DNA of 64,000 nt from Psychroflexus sediminis (lineage in GTDB: Bacteria; Bacteroidota; Bacteroidia; Flavobacteriales; Flavobacteriaceae): the NCBI RefSeq assembly GCF_900099815.1, contig NZ_FNCW01000003.1, positions 62,001-126,000 of the forward strand, in the 5' to 3' direction. The position numbers were made by a program, and so were the translations under genes. This document shows, in pieces, positions 36,034 through 45,437 of the stretch. Below the pieces are notes generated by a model. The model made no database searches. It saw nothing but the letters and a program-made list of their open reading frames with translations, and was not told the DNA's origin. Within the stretch, counting starts at the first letter, position 1. The number at the start of each line of letters is the position of its first letter.

Positions 36034-37941
36034 ATGGGTAAGATTATAGGTATAGATTTAGGAACGACCAACTCTTGTGTCTCCGTTATGGAGGGAAATG
36101 AGCCAACGGTTATTCCTAATGCTGAAGGAAAAAGAACTACACCATCTGTTATAGCTTTTGTAGAAGGTGGTGAAATTAAAGTAGGTGACCCTGCAAAACG
36201 TCAGGCCGTTACCAATCCAGAAAAAACGATTTCTTCTATTAAAAGATTCATGGGAAATAAGTTTTCTGAATCCAAAAAAGAAGTAGAAAGAGTCCCTTAT
36301 AAAGTGGTAAAAGGTGAAAATGATACCGCTCGTGTCGATATCGACGGTAGAATGTATACACCTCAAGAACTTTCTGCCATGATTCTTCAGAAAATGAAGA
36401 AAACCGCAGAAGACTATTTAGGTCAGGAAGTGACTGAAGCTGTGATTACAGTTCCGGCATATTTCAATGATTCTCAAAGACAAGCCACTAAGGAAGCTGG
36501 AGAAATCGCAGGTTTAAAAGTGAGCAGAATTATCAATGAACCTACAGCTGCTGCTTTAGCTTACGGTCTGGACAAAAAAGATACAGACCAGAAAATTGCT
36601 GTATTTGACTTTGGTGGTGGAACGCATGATGTTTCTATCTTGGAATTAGGAGACGGCGTATTTGAAGTATTAGCTACTGATGGTGACACTCACCTGGGTG
36701 GTGACGATGTTGATGAAGTGGTCATCGATTGGTTAGCCGAAGAATTTATCAAAGATGAAGATATCGATCTTAGAAAAGATGCCATGGCACTTCAGAGATT
36801 AAAAGAAGCAGCCGAAAAAGCAAAAATTGAATTATCATCTTCCAATTCAACTGAAATTAACCTGCCATATGTCACTGCGACACAAAGTGGTCCTAAACAC
36901 CTGGTAAGAACTTTATCAAGATCAAAATTTGAACAATTAATTTCAGACCTGGTCAAAAGAACAATCACACCATGTGAAAAAGCCTTAAAAGCTGCAGGAT
37001 TAAAAACCAGTGATATCGATGAAGTTATCCTAGTAGGTGGTTCAACACGTATTCCAGCAGTACAAAAAGCGGTGGAAGATTTCTTCGGAAAGAAACCTAG
37101 TAAAGGTGTAAATCCGGATGAAGTTGTTGCTATCGGTGCAGGAATTCAAGGTGGTGTATTAACTGGAGATGTGAAAGATGTATTGTTACTCGATGTAACA
37201 CCGCTATCTCTTGGTATCGAAACTATGGGTGGTGTAATGACCAAGCTTATAGAAGCCAATACCACTATTCCATCTAAAAAGTCTCAGGTATTCTCAACAG
37301 CACAGGACAATCAGCCAAGTGTAGAGATTCACGTGTTACAAGGTGAACGACCAATGGCAACGGATAACAAAACGATTGGTAGATTCCACTTAGATGGTAT
37401 TCCACCAGCAAAACGAGGAGTTCCTCAAATCGAAGTTACTTTTGATATTGATGCCAATGGTATTATCAAAGTAAGTGCTACCGATAAAGCAACTGGAAAA
37501 TCTCAGGACATTAGAATTGAAGCTTCTTCCGGATTGACTGAAGAGGAAATCAAGAAAATGAAGCAGGAAGCTGAAGCCAATGCTGAGGCTGATAAAAAGG
37601 CTAAGGAAAAAGTAGACAAGCTAAATGAAGCTGATGCAATGATTTTCCAAACTGAAAGTCAAATGAAAGAATTTGGTGACAAAATTTCTGATGACAAGAA
37701 GAAGCCTATCGAAGATGCTTTAGAAGAATTGAAAGCAGCTTACGAAACTAAAGAGCTTGAGAAAGTTACTCCAGCTTTGGAGAAATTGAATGAAGCCTGG
37801 AAAACTGTTTCTGAAGAAATGTACAAGGCACAAGCTGAATCTCAGCAAGGTGGTGGTGAGCAGCCAGGACCTGATGCTGACGATTCCAAAGGAAACGGCG
37901 ACAGCGATGTTGAAGACGTAGACTTCGAAGAAGTCAAATAG
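36034..37941 (+). CDS. dnaK: Molecular chaperone DnaK
   Basis: Hsp70 chaperone of 635 residues. The ATPase domain ([27 protein letters not shown]) is followed by the DLLLLD-type linker [12 protein letters not shown], the substrate-binding domain and an acidic C-terminal tail ending DVDFEEVK. An in-frame ATG at 35986 would add 16 residues, but the family starts at [10 protein letters not shown], so I chose 36034. Its grpE and dnaJ partners are not next to it. Directly after the stop lies a second copy of its last 16 nt. Confidence 0.98.
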   Translation: MGKIIGIDLGTTNSCVSVMEGNEPTVIPNAEGKRTTPSVIAFVEGGEIKVGDPAKRQAVTNPEKTISSIKRFMGNKFSESKKEVERVPYKVVKGENDTARVDIDGRMYTPQELSAMILQKMKKTAEDYLGQEVTEAVITVPAYFNDSQRQATKEAGEIAGLKVSRIINEPTAAALAYGLDKKDTDQKIAVFDFGGGTHDVSILELGDGVFEVLATDGDTHLGGDDVDEVVIDWLAEEFIKDEDIDLRKDAMALQRLKEAAEKAKIELSSSNSTEINLPYVTATQSGPKHLVRTLSRSKFEQLISDLVKRTITPCEKALKAAGLKTSDIDEVILVGGSTRIPAVQKAVEDFFGKKPSKGVNPDEVVAIGAGIQGGVLTGDVKDVLLLDVTPLSLGIETMGGVMTKLIEANTTIPSKKSQVFSTAQDNQPSVEIHVLQGERPMATDNKTIGRFHLDGIPPAKRGVPQIEVTFDIDANGIIKVSATDKATGKSQDIRIEASSGLTEEEIKKMKQEAEANAEADKKAKEKVDKLNEADAMIFQTESQMKEFGDKISDDKKKPIEDALEELKAAYETKELEKVTPALEKLNEAWKTVSEEMYKAQAESQQGGGEQPGPDADDSKGNGDSDVEDVDFEEVK

Positions 37942-37984
37942 CCTGTACTGAGCGAACTCGAAGTATAAACTTCGAAGAAGTCAA
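37922..37984 (+). repeat. Duplicated dnaK 3' end with hairpin between copies
   Basis: ACTTCGAAGAAGTCAA occurs at 37922-37937, inside the dnaK C-terminal codons, and again at 37969-37984, 47 bp downstream and out of frame. Between them is a short hairpin unit TACTGAGCGAACTCGAAGTA (37946-37965), resembling small palindromic repeats found scattered in many bacterial genomes. The arrangement suggests an insertion that duplicated its target. Confidence 0.6.
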
Positions 37985-38010
37985 GTAAATAATTAGATTC
38001 TAATTTTTTC

Positions 38011-38040
38011 AAAAGCCTGCGATTTTAATCGCAGGCTTTT
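38011..38040. terminator. Terminator shared by dnaK and the Nramp-like gene
   Basis: Perfect 14-bp arms AAAAGCCTGCGATT / AATCGCAGGCTTTT with a 2-nt loop and a long T-run, 69 bp past the dnaK stop and 35 bp past the convergent gene's stop. Confidence 0.9.
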
Positions 38041-38075
38041 TTTATTCACAGGTTAGCCTGGGATTTAAGCCTAGG

Positions 38076-39305
38076 TTATAAGGTGAATTCATAAACGATA
38101 TACAGTAATCCAAAGCAAATTAAAAGAAACAGGCAGATTTTGGAAAACAGCAAATAACCTGAACTCATTCTGATCGGATTTTTTTTATGGGTCATCAATT
38201 TCAAATTGAACCAGGCCAAAACGGGAGAAGCCAAAAATGATAATCCTGACGCAAAATCAACTAAAACGGTAAAGGTGCTTTTTAAAGCATAAAGAATCAT
38301 AAGGGCTATCATGGGAATCCCAATGATAAAAATACGGTAGGCATTGGTTTCCTTTAGGCTTTGATTATCTTTTTGTGTCAACTTGGACATCACTCTGGGA
38401 AATGCATCGGTTACCGTTAAAGTGGTGCTGAACATAGTCACGAAAGCGATAAACGCAATTAAAACCCTGCTCCATTCGCCTAAAGTCTGCGCATACATTT
38501 CGATCAATTGTCCAGAAAATGCAACACTGCTGGAAGCAAAACTGATGTCGCTGTTATTCATGAGAAAAAGGCCCATCAGGAAGAATAAAATACCCAGCAA
38601 AGCAGCTGACAAATAGCCTAAGTTGAAATCGAAACCAGCTTCTTTTATGCTGGGCTGCTGCTGAGTTTGTTTAGATTTTTCCTGAATCCAGATGGAATGC
38701 CATACAGATGCATCAATAGGAATAGGCATCCAGCCCATTAAAGCTATAACGAAGCCCATTCCACTAAGCGTCCATAAATTCGATGTTTTATTAAAGCTGA
38801 TAGTCGAAAAGTCGACCTGAAAAGCAGCGATAATCACTGAAAACAGGGTGGAAATGGTTAAAAAACTGACCACGATTTTCATCAATACATCCAGTTTTTT
38901 GTACTTACCGATGAGTAGGATAAGAATACATAAGAGCAACAGAATAAGACTCCACGTAAAATTTGACCAGCCAAATCCAAATAAATATTCGGCTAAACCC
39001 GCAGAAACAATAGTCACCGCAGCCTGAATGATAAACATTGTAGAGACGGTTATCAAGGCAAAAACATTGACATACCACCGGCCGAGTATTTTGTATCCCT
39101 CTATTAAATTTTTACCGGTGGTTGCTGCATACCTTGATCCAAATTCCATAAAAGGATATTTGGTAAGGCAGGCAATTATAATAGCAAAGATCAAAACTAC
39201 ACCATAATCGGCTCCTGCCCGGGTGGCTTGAACCAAATGTGACACCCCTATTGCAGCACCAGCTAACAAAAACCCCGGGCCAATGTGTTTTAATACACCT
39301 TTCAA
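38076..39305 (-). CDS. Nramp-like transporter with non-canonical metal site
   Basis: A 409-residue membrane protein with about eleven helices and the Nramp fold. It aligns with MntH without gaps across helix 1, but the metal-binding DPGN is replaced by GVSH (residues 20-23). In helix 6 the MPH motif is replaced by PID near residues 196-198, just before a conserved WHS. Asp is therefore lost in helix 1 and gained in helix 6. The substrate may not be Mn or Fe. It is monocistronic and convergent with dnaK. Confidence 0.85.
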   Translation of the reverse strand: MKGVLKHIGPGFLLAGAAIGVSHLVQATRAGADYGVVLIFAIIIACLTKYPFMEFGSRYAATTGKNLIEGYKILGRWYVNVFALITVSTMFIIQAAVTIVSAGLAEYLFGFGWSNFTWSLILLLLCILILLIGKYKKLDVLMKIVVSFLTISTLFSVIIAAFQVDFSTISFNKTSNLWTLSGMGFVIALMGWMPIPIDASVWHSIWIQEKSKQTQQQPSIKEAGFDFNLGYLSAALLGILFFLMGLFLMNNSDISFASSSVAFSGQLIEMYAQTLGEWSRVLIAFIAFVTMFSTTLTVTDAFPRVMSKLTQKDNQSLKETNAYRIFIIGIPMIALMILYALKSTFTVLVDFASGLSFLASPVLAWFNLKLMTHKKNPIRMSSGYLLFSKICLFLLICFGLLYIVYEFTL

Positions 39306-39415
39306 ATTCTATGTTTTTTAATTAACAATTGTATTACTATTTTTTGAATATGTTTAATTTTCAATCCTAAAATCATAAAGTGAAACTACTCTTTAACATT
39401 GCAGCTAATTTTAAT

Positions 39416-39423
39416 TACTTTTG
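39416..39423 (+). promoter_or_regulatory. -7 box for the pyrR-pyrB run
   Basis: TACTTTTG fits TAnnTTTG and lies 21 bp before the pyrR ATG. A TTG at 39399-39401 is 14 bp upstream, slightly close for a -33 element. The leader is too short for a PyrR attenuator. Confidence 0.55.
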
Positions 39424-39444
39424 TAAACCAAACTAACTTCAACG

Positions 39445-39984
39445 ATGAGTCAAAAATTGCTTCTTAATGCGAAGGAAATCAATATCATTCTTCAGCGCTT
39501 AGCTTGTCAACTTGTTGAAAATCATAGAAATTTTGAAAATTCTGTACTTATTGGCATTCAGCCAAGAGGAAGTTTTTTGGCGAATAGGCTTTTCGAGATT
39601 TTAAAAATGGATTACGGTTTAACTGCGCTAGCTTACGGGAAGCTGGATATTACATTCTATCGGGATGATTTCAGACGTGGAGACAAGGTTTTAAAAGCCA
39701 ATGAGACTGACATTGATTTTATCATCGAAAACAAGCATGTGGTTTTGATTGATGATGTGTTGTTCACAGGGAGAAGTATACGTTCGGCTTTAACGGCTTT
39801 ACAGTCTTTCGGAAGGCCCTCCAAAATTGAATTGCTGACATTAATCGATAGACGCTTTAGCCGACACTTACCTATTCAACCCGATTATAACGGCAGAAAA
39901 GTGGATGCTATAAATAATGAACATGTAAAAGTCTGTTGGAAAGAGAACGATGGAGAAGACGCTATATATGTCTTGAAAAACTAA
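39445..39984 (+). CDS. pyrR: PyrR: pyrimidine regulator / uracil phosphoribosyltransferase
   Basis: A 179-residue type I phosphoribosyltransferase with the PRPP motif VVLIDDVLFTGRSIRSA near residue 95 and the PyrR-typical ALAYGKLDITFYRDDF. In Gram-positive bacteria PyrR binds pyr mRNA to cause attenuation; here there is almost no leader and no antiterminator, so regulation of this promoter by attenuation is not supported. It is followed by pyrB after 9 bp. Confidence 0.93.
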   Translation: MSQKLLLNAKEINIILQRLACQLVENHRNFENSVLIGIQPRGSFLANRLFEILKMDYGLTALAYGKLDITFYRDDFRRGDKVLKANETDIDFIIENKHVVLIDDVLFTGRSIRSALTALQSFGRPSKIELLTLIDRRFSRHLPIQPDYNGRKVDAINNEHVKVCWKENDGEDAIYVLKN

Positions 39985-39993
39985 TCACAAATC

Positions 39994-40932
39994 ATGAAAG
40001 AACTTAGTGTTTCAAATTTATTGGGAATCAAATACCTTACTACAGAGGATCTTCATCTTATTTTTGAAACTGCAGACCAGTTTAAAGAAGTCATCAACAG
40101 ACCCATAAAAAAAGTTCCTAGCTTAAGAGATATTACCATCGCCAATCTTTTTTTTGAGAACAGTACAAGAACCAGATTATCTTTCGAACTCGCTGAAAAA
40201 AGACTGAGTGCAGATGTGATCAACTTTTCAGCTTCTTCTTCTTCAGTTACCAAAGGAGAAACACTTGTAGACACAGTCAATAATATACTGGCAATGAAAG
40301 TGGATATCGTAGTGATGCGTCATCCCAATCCAGGGGCTGGAGTTTTTCTTTCAAAACATGTGAAAGCCAGTATCATCAACGCTGGTGACGGAGCGCATGA
40401 GCATCCCACACAAGCCTTGCTGGATGCCTTTTCGATTCGAGAAAAATACGGCGATGTAGCGGGCAAAAAAATAGTTATTGTGGGGGATATTATGCACTCC
40501 AGAGTAGCCTTAAGTAATATTTTTACCTTAAAAAAATTAGGGGCAGAGGTGAAAGTTTGTGGACCCACTTCGCTCATTCCAAAGCATATCGAAAGCCTAG
40601 GCGTAAAAGTAGAACACAATCTCGTCAAGGCTTTACAGTGGTGTGATATTGCAAATATGTTGCGAGTTCAGCATGAACGCATGGAACATTCTTATTTTCC
40701 CAGTACAAGAGAGTACGTTCAGCAATATGGTATTAATAAAGCATTGCTTGAAACCTTAACAAAGCCCATAACCATCATGCATCCAGGCCCCATTAACCGA
40801 GGTGTAGAGATTACTAGTGATGTGGCAGATTCTGAGCATTCCATTATTTTAAATCAAGTAGAAAATGGCGTTGCCATTCGTATGGCCGTCGTGTATCTGC
40901 TTGCTTCAAAAATCAAAAATTATGAAAACTGA
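39994..40932 (+). CDS. pyrB: Aspartate carbamoyltransferase catalytic chain
   Basis: Joins carbamoyl phosphate to aspartate, the first committed step of pyrimidine synthesis. It has the carbamoyl-phosphate site STRTR in ENSTRTRLSFE near residue 55, HPTQALLDAF near 136 and HPGPINRGVE near 268. At 312 residues it is a complete catalytic chain; no regulatory subunit pyrI follows. The stop overlaps the next gene by 11 nt. Confidence 0.97.
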   Translation: MKELSVSNLLGIKYLTTEDLHLIFETADQFKEVINRPIKKVPSLRDITIANLFFENSTRTRLSFELAEKRLSADVINFSASSSSVTKGETLVDTVNNILAMKVDIVVMRHPNPGAGVFLSKHVKASIINAGDGAHEHPTQALLDAFSIREKYGDVAGKKIVIVGDIMHSRVALSNIFTLKKLGAEVKVCGPTSLIPKHIESLGVKVEHNLVKALQWCDIANMLRVQHERMEHSYFPSTREYVQQYGINKALLETLTKPITIMHPGPINRGVEITSDVADSEHSIILNQVENGVAIRMAVVYLLASKIKNYEN

Positions 40933-41254
40933 AGAGAAAGACAATTATATTATTTTAAGAGATGAGCGAGATGATGTAGAAGATTTTGCCGATTTTCTTA
41001 CTCGAATTCATGATAAGTTTAAAGATAAAAACCTCGTCATTGATATTCAGAAATATGGCCAACTTACTTTAGATGAGCTTTTGAAATTTCTGAAACTTTC
41101 AATAATTCACAGAAAAGGTAAAAAGTCATTGGTGATTGTGAATGATACGATCAACATCGATGCAGTACCGGGAGAAATTCATGTGGTCCCTACCTTGCAG
41201 GAGGCAGAAGATTTGATCGGCTTAGAAGAAATAGAAAGAGATTTGGGGTTTTGA
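40922..41254 (+). CDS. 110-residue protein between pyrB and rnz
   Basis: A 110-residue acidic cytoplasmic protein of alternating strands and helices: YIILRDERDDVEDFADFL, LVIDIQKYGQLTLDELL, SLVIVNDTI, LQEAEDLIGLEEIERD. The pattern recalls a STAS-like fold, but there is no clear phosphorylated Ser, so the resemblance is tentative. The frame begins well upstream, but ATG 40922 fits the 11-nt overlap with pyrB. It lies 1 bp before rnz. Confidence 0.7.
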   Translation: MKTEEKDNYIILRDERDDVEDFADFLTRIHDKFKDKNLVIDIQKYGQLTLDELLKFLKLSIIHRKGKKSLVIVNDTINIDAVPGEIHVVPTLQEAEDLIGLEEIERDLGF

Positions 41255-41255
41255 T

Positions 41256-42167
41256 ATGATGCAACTTACCATTTTAGGTTGTCACTCAGCAACACCAAGA
41301 GCAAATGCCCATCCCACCTCCCAGGTTTTGGATATGAATGGTGAGCTGATGCTTATTGACTGCGGTGAGGGTACTCAGGTTCGTTTAAGAAGACACAAGA
41401 TCAAGTTTTCTCGAATACGACATATTTTTATATCACATTTACATGGCGATCATTATTTTGGGCTTATTGGCTTGTTGTCTACATTTAGTTTGCTCAGCAG
41501 AACAGCAGAATTACACATTTACGCTCCACAGGGGCTTGAGGAAATCATAAAGCTTCAACTGAGAGTGAGCCATGCCTATACCTCCTATACCCTTATTTTC
41601 CATCAGTTGGACTCTAAGAAGCCAGAACTTATTTTAGACACTGACAAGTTGACCGTTCATACGATACCCTTATCACATCGCATCTATACCAATGGATTTT
41701 TATTTAAAGCAAAACCCGGAGACAGGAAGCTGCTTATTGACAAAGTCCAAAATTTGGATATAGATAAAGCCTATTATAAAAGCATAGTAAAAGGTAAGGA
41801 TGTTGAAACACGGGATGGTTTATTTATTAAAAATCAGGATTTAACAGAGGATCCCAAGCCTGCTCCAAGTTATGCGTTTTGTAGCGATACGGTTTTTAAA
41901 CCCGATATTGTTCCCCAGATCACAGGTACGACTTTGCTTTATCACGAGTCGACATTTCTTGAAGAGCAAGAACATCTGTGTGAAAAAACCAAACATTCCA
42001 CGGCTAAGCAAGCAGGAATCATCGCTCAAAAGGCGGGAGTTCAAAAATTGATCTTAGGCCATTTCTCTTCGCGGTATAAAGATTTATCTTTATTTGAAAA
42101 AGAAGCACAGGTTGTTTTTGATAATGCTGAAAATGCAGAAACCGGTAAAATTTTCAGGTTCGAATAG
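41256..42167 (+). CDS. rnz: Ribonuclease Z
   Basis: Cuts the 3' trailer from tRNA precursors. A metallo-beta-lactamase fold of 303 residues with the zinc motif HLHGDH at 61-66, and a later YHESTF and GHFSSRY. GCHSATPRANAHPTS at the N terminus is typical of short-form RNase Z. The start is ATGATG, so 41259 is also possible. Confidence 0.95.
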   Translation: MMQLTILGCHSATPRANAHPTSQVLDMNGELMLIDCGEGTQVRLRRHKIKFSRIRHIFISHLHGDHYFGLIGLLSTFSLLSRTAELHIYAPQGLEEIIKLQLRVSHAYTSYTLIFHQLDSKKPELILDTDKLTVHTIPLSHRIYTNGFLFKAKPGDRKLLIDKVQNLDIDKAYYKSIVKGKDVETRDGLFIKNQDLTEDPKPAPSYAFCSDTVFKPDIVPQITGTTLLYHESTFLEEQEHLCEKTKHSTAKQAGIIAQKAGVQKLILGHFSSRYKDLSLFEKEAQVVFDNAENAETGKIFRFE

Positions 42168-42224
42168 TCTCAATATTTTCTGAATTGCATTGCTACTGAA
42201 ACTATAATTTTCTAATTTGCTAAC

Positions 42225-42875
42225 ATGGAAAACAAATTACACGATTACAGAAAATCCTACGAAAAAGCCAGCCTGATTCGTGAAAATTTAGATGAAAATC
42301 CGATTCAGCAGTTCAGAACCTGGTTTTATGATGTTGAACGATTTGGAGGTATAGATGAGGCCAATGCCATGACAATTTCAACACTTGGAGATGACGGCTT
42401 TCCTAAAAGCAGAATTGTTCTCCTGAAGTCCTATGATGAACACGGGTTTGTGTTTTACACGAATTACGAAAGTGAAAAAGGACAGGCTTTGCAGAACAAT
42501 CCCCAGACGTGTTTGTCCTTTTTTTGGCCAAACACCGAAAGACAAGTTATTATAAAAGGGATGGCAGAAAAAGTTCCGGAAAATAGATCAGATAGTTATT
42601 TCGCATCGAGACCCAAGGGAAGTCAGCTTGGCGCCCTGGTTTCCAATCAAAGCAGTGTCATTAAAAACCGTCAGGTTCTGGAAGACGAGTTGGAAGCTTT
42701 AGAAAAGAAGTATGCCGACAAGGAGGTTCCCCGGCCGGAAAACTGGGGAGGATTTTTGGTCAGACCAGAATCTATAGAATTTTGGCAGGGCCGACCCAAC
42801 CGACTTCATGACAGGTTTTTGTATACAAAATCAGATTCAGGTTACGATTGGAAAATTGAACGTTTAGCACCTTAG
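42225..42875 (+). CDS. pdxH: Pyridoxamine 5'-phosphate oxidase
   Basis: FMN enzyme that makes pyridoxal phosphate from its pyridoxine or pyridoxamine forms. Family segments are present: HDYRKSYEKASL, RIVLLKSYDEHGFVFYTNYE, SFFWPNTERQVIIKG and IEFWQGRPNRLHDRF, in 216 residues. It leads the run into the polyphosphate genes (1-bp gap to the next). Confidence 0.96.
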   Translation: MENKLHDYRKSYEKASLIRENLDENPIQQFRTWFYDVERFGGIDEANAMTISTLGDDGFPKSRIVLLKSYDEHGFVFYTNYESEKGQALQNNPQTCLSFFWPNTERQVIIKGMAEKVPENRSDSYFASRPKGSQLGALVSNQSSVIKNRQVLEDELEALEKKYADKEVPRPENWGGFLVRPESIEFWQGRPNRLHDRFLYTKSDSGYDWKIERLAP

Positions 42876-42876
42876 T

Positions 42877-43362
42877 ATGAAGCGATTAATTTTTGTAAGA
42901 CATGGTAAGTCATCCTGGGATTTCCCCGTGGGAGATAAAGACAGACCTTTGAAAAAGAGAGCTTATAAGGACGCAGAACATGTTATTACAGCGTTTAAAG
43001 CCCATTTGGATTTTCACCTTGAAATCTTTTCAAGTCCTGCAAAACGGGCCAGAACTACAGCAGAACTGTTTAAAACCAAACTCAATATTGAAGACCAATA
43101 TTTTCATATAAGCCCTGAATTGTACACCTTTGATGCAGAAGTAGTACTTGAGTTCATTAAAAACACAGAGAATAATTTTGACAGTCTTATGCTATTTGGT
43201 CATAACCCTGCTTATACAGAATTGGTGAACAGACTCGGCAGTTTAAGGCTAGACAATTTACCAACCACTGGTTTAGTTAGCATCGTTTTCCAAAGTGAAT
43301 CCTGGAGTCAGATTCAGACCGGAGATACTCGATTATACTTAGCCCCGAAACATCTACGCTAA
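42877..43362 (+). CDS. SixA-type histidine phosphatase
   Basis: A 161-residue branch-1 histidine phosphatase with the catalytic RHGKSSW near residue 8 and the second His in LFGHNPAYTE. SixA proteins dephosphorylate phosphohistidine, for example on phosphotransfer proteins. Its stop and the ppk1 start share one base (TAATG). Its position before a kinase that works through phosphohistidine is suggestive but proves nothing. Confidence 0.88.
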   Translation: MKRLIFVRHGKSSWDFPVGDKDRPLKKRAYKDAEHVITAFKAHLDFHLEIFSSPAKRARTTAELFKTKLNIEDQYFHISPELYTFDAEVVLEFIKNTENNFDSLMLFGHNPAYTELVNRLGSLRLDNLPTTGLVSIVFQSESWSQIQTGDTRLYLAPKHLR

Positions 43363-45431
43363 TGCGCAATAATAAATATGATAACAGAGAATTGAGTTGG
43401 TTGAAATTCAATCAGCGGGTTTTGCAGGAAGCTGCAGATTCTAGTGTTCCCTTAATCGAAAGGCTGAGGTTTTTAGGAATCTTTTCCAATAACTTAGACG
43501 AATTTTTTAAAGTGCGTTATGCCACTGTAAAACGAATAGATCTTGCAGGGAAAGCCGGGAAAAAGGTGCTTGGCGGATTTAATGCCAGCAGACTGCTCAA
43601 GGAGATCACCCAAATTGTGATTAAGAAACAAGCGGAAAGTCTGGAGATTCTCGCTTCGATTCAGGACCAGCTTAAAGAACATGATATTTATGTCATTGAT
43701 GAAAATCAAGTGACTTCAGAGCAAGCTAAATTCCTAAAGGAATTTTTTCTTCAAAAGGTGAGTCCGGCTCTGGTCACCATTATGTTGAACGAGATCGATA
43801 AGGTTCCAAACCTGAAAGACTCCAAGGCTTATCTGGCCGTGAAGATGGTTCAGCTGGAAAGAGACCGGCTGCAAAATCAGTATATTTTGATAGAGATTCC
43901 TTCAAGTGTAGAGCGATTTGTAGAGATTCCTTCTACAAACGGGAAAAAGTATATCATCTTGCTGGATGATCTGATTCGCTATAATCTCAATGTTATTTTC
44001 AACATTTTCGATTATGATAGTATATCGGCTCACATGGTCAAAATCACCAGAGATGCTCAGCTTGATCTGGAAGGAGACCTGAGCAAAAGTTATATCGAAA
44101 AACTGATGGATAGCGTGAAGGATAGAATTGAAGGAGATCCCGTTCGTTTTGTCTACGATAAGGAAATTGAACAGGACACGCTTGATTTTCTACTGAAAAA
44201 GATGGGAATCGATACGACAGACAGTTTAATTCCCGGTGGTAAGTACCATAACCGTCGGGACTATATGAATTTTCCCGACCTCGGCGCTAAGCATCTGGTG
44301 TACGATAAAATTGAACCTTTGCCCATACCAGGACTTGAAATACAGGGCAGTCTCCTGGAAAAAATAGCTAAAAAGGATTTTCTTCAGCATGTGCCTTACC
44401 AAACCTTTTCTTACACGGTCAAATTTTTGAGAGAAGCAGCTTTAGACCCTAAAGTCAAATCCATCAAAATAACCATTTACAGGTTAGCTGCAGTTTCGCA
44501 TATAGCCAGTTCACTTATCAATGCTGCTAAAAACGGTAAGCGGGTCACGGTTTCTATCGAGCTTCAGGCCCGTTTTGATGAAGCCAATAACATCAAGTAT
44601 GCTGAAAAAATGGAGCGCGAAGGCGTCAAGCTTATTTTTGGGGTGACAGGCCTGAAAGTGCATTGCAAAACCTGTATCATCGAGCGTTTGGAAAATAACA
44701 AAATCAAATATTACGGGTTTATCAGCACCGGAAATTTCAATGAAAATACGGCTAAGATTTATACAGATTACACCCTGTTTACAGCACATCAAGGCATTCT
44801 GAAAGATATCGATAAAGTTTTCGACTTCTTTGAAGTGAACTATAAGATTAAAAGATACAAGCACCTTATTGTTTCGCCGCATTACTCACGTTCAAAATTT
44901 TCAGATCTGATCGATCAGGAAATTGAAAATCATGAAGCAGGTAAGAAATCCGGAATCTCCATCAAAATGAATAGTTTGTCGGATTATGGTTTGATTGATA
45001 AGCTTTATGAAGCGAGTCAGGTCGGTGTGAAAATCAAACTGATCATTAGAGGTATAAACTGCCTGATACCTCAGGTAAAGGGAATGAGCGAAAACATAGA
45101 GGCCATTAGTATTGTAGATAAATTCCTGGAACACCCAAGGCTTTACATTTTTCAAAATGATGAACACCCTAGAGTTTTTATATCTTCTGCCGATTGGATG
45201 ACAAGAAATATAGATCATCGGGTGGAAGTCACCTGCCCTATCTATGACGAAGACATCAAGAAAGAATTGATAGAAACCTTTGATATCTGCTGGAAGGATA
45301 ATAGTAAAGCCAGAGATTTCTCTTCAAAAAAAGACAATGCTTACAGAGAAAAGCTCGGCCCGGATTTCAGAAGTCAGTTCGAGACCTATACCTATTATCA
45401 GGAAAAACTCAAGAAATCAGTAAATAAATAA
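43362..45431 (+). CDS. ppk1: Polyphosphate kinase 1
   Basis: Makes polyphosphate from ATP through a phosphohistidine. The catalytic His is residue 434 in GLKVHCKTC; RELSWLKFNQRV opens the protein and FISSADWMTRNIDHRVEV closes it, in 689 residues. It follows the SixA-type gene without a gap and precedes the exopolyphosphatase-family gene by 6 bp. Confidence 0.97.
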   Translation: MRNNKYDNRELSWLKFNQRVLQEAADSSVPLIERLRFLGIFSNNLDEFFKVRYATVKRIDLAGKAGKKVLGGFNASRLLKEITQIVIKKQAESLEILASIQDQLKEHDIYVIDENQVTSEQAKFLKEFFLQKVSPALVTIMLNEIDKVPNLKDSKAYLAVKMVQLERDRLQNQYILIEIPSSVERFVEIPSTNGKKYIILLDDLIRYNLNVIFNIFDYDSISAHMVKITRDAQLDLEGDLSKSYIEKLMDSVKDRIEGDPVRFVYDKEIEQDTLDFLLKKMGIDTTDSLIPGGKYHNRRDYMNFPDLGAKHLVYDKIEPLPIPGLEIQGSLLEKIAKKDFLQHVPYQTFSYTVKFLREAALDPKVKSIKITIYRLAAVSHIASSLINAAKNGKRVTVSIELQARFDEANNIKYAEKMEREGVKLIFGVTGLKVHCKTCIIERLENNKIKYYGFISTGNFNENTAKIYTDYTLFTAHQGILKDIDKVFDFFEVNYKIKRYKHLIVSPHYSRSKFSDLIDQEIENHEAGKKSGISIKMNSLSDYGLIDKLYEASQVGVKIKLIIRGINCLIPQVKGMSENIEAISIVDKFLEHPRLYIFQNDEHPRVFISSADWMTRNIDHRVEVTCPIYDEDIKKELIETFDICWKDNSKARDFSSKKDNAYREKLGPDFRSQFETYTYYQEKLKKSVNK

Positions 45432-45437
45432 TCTCTT

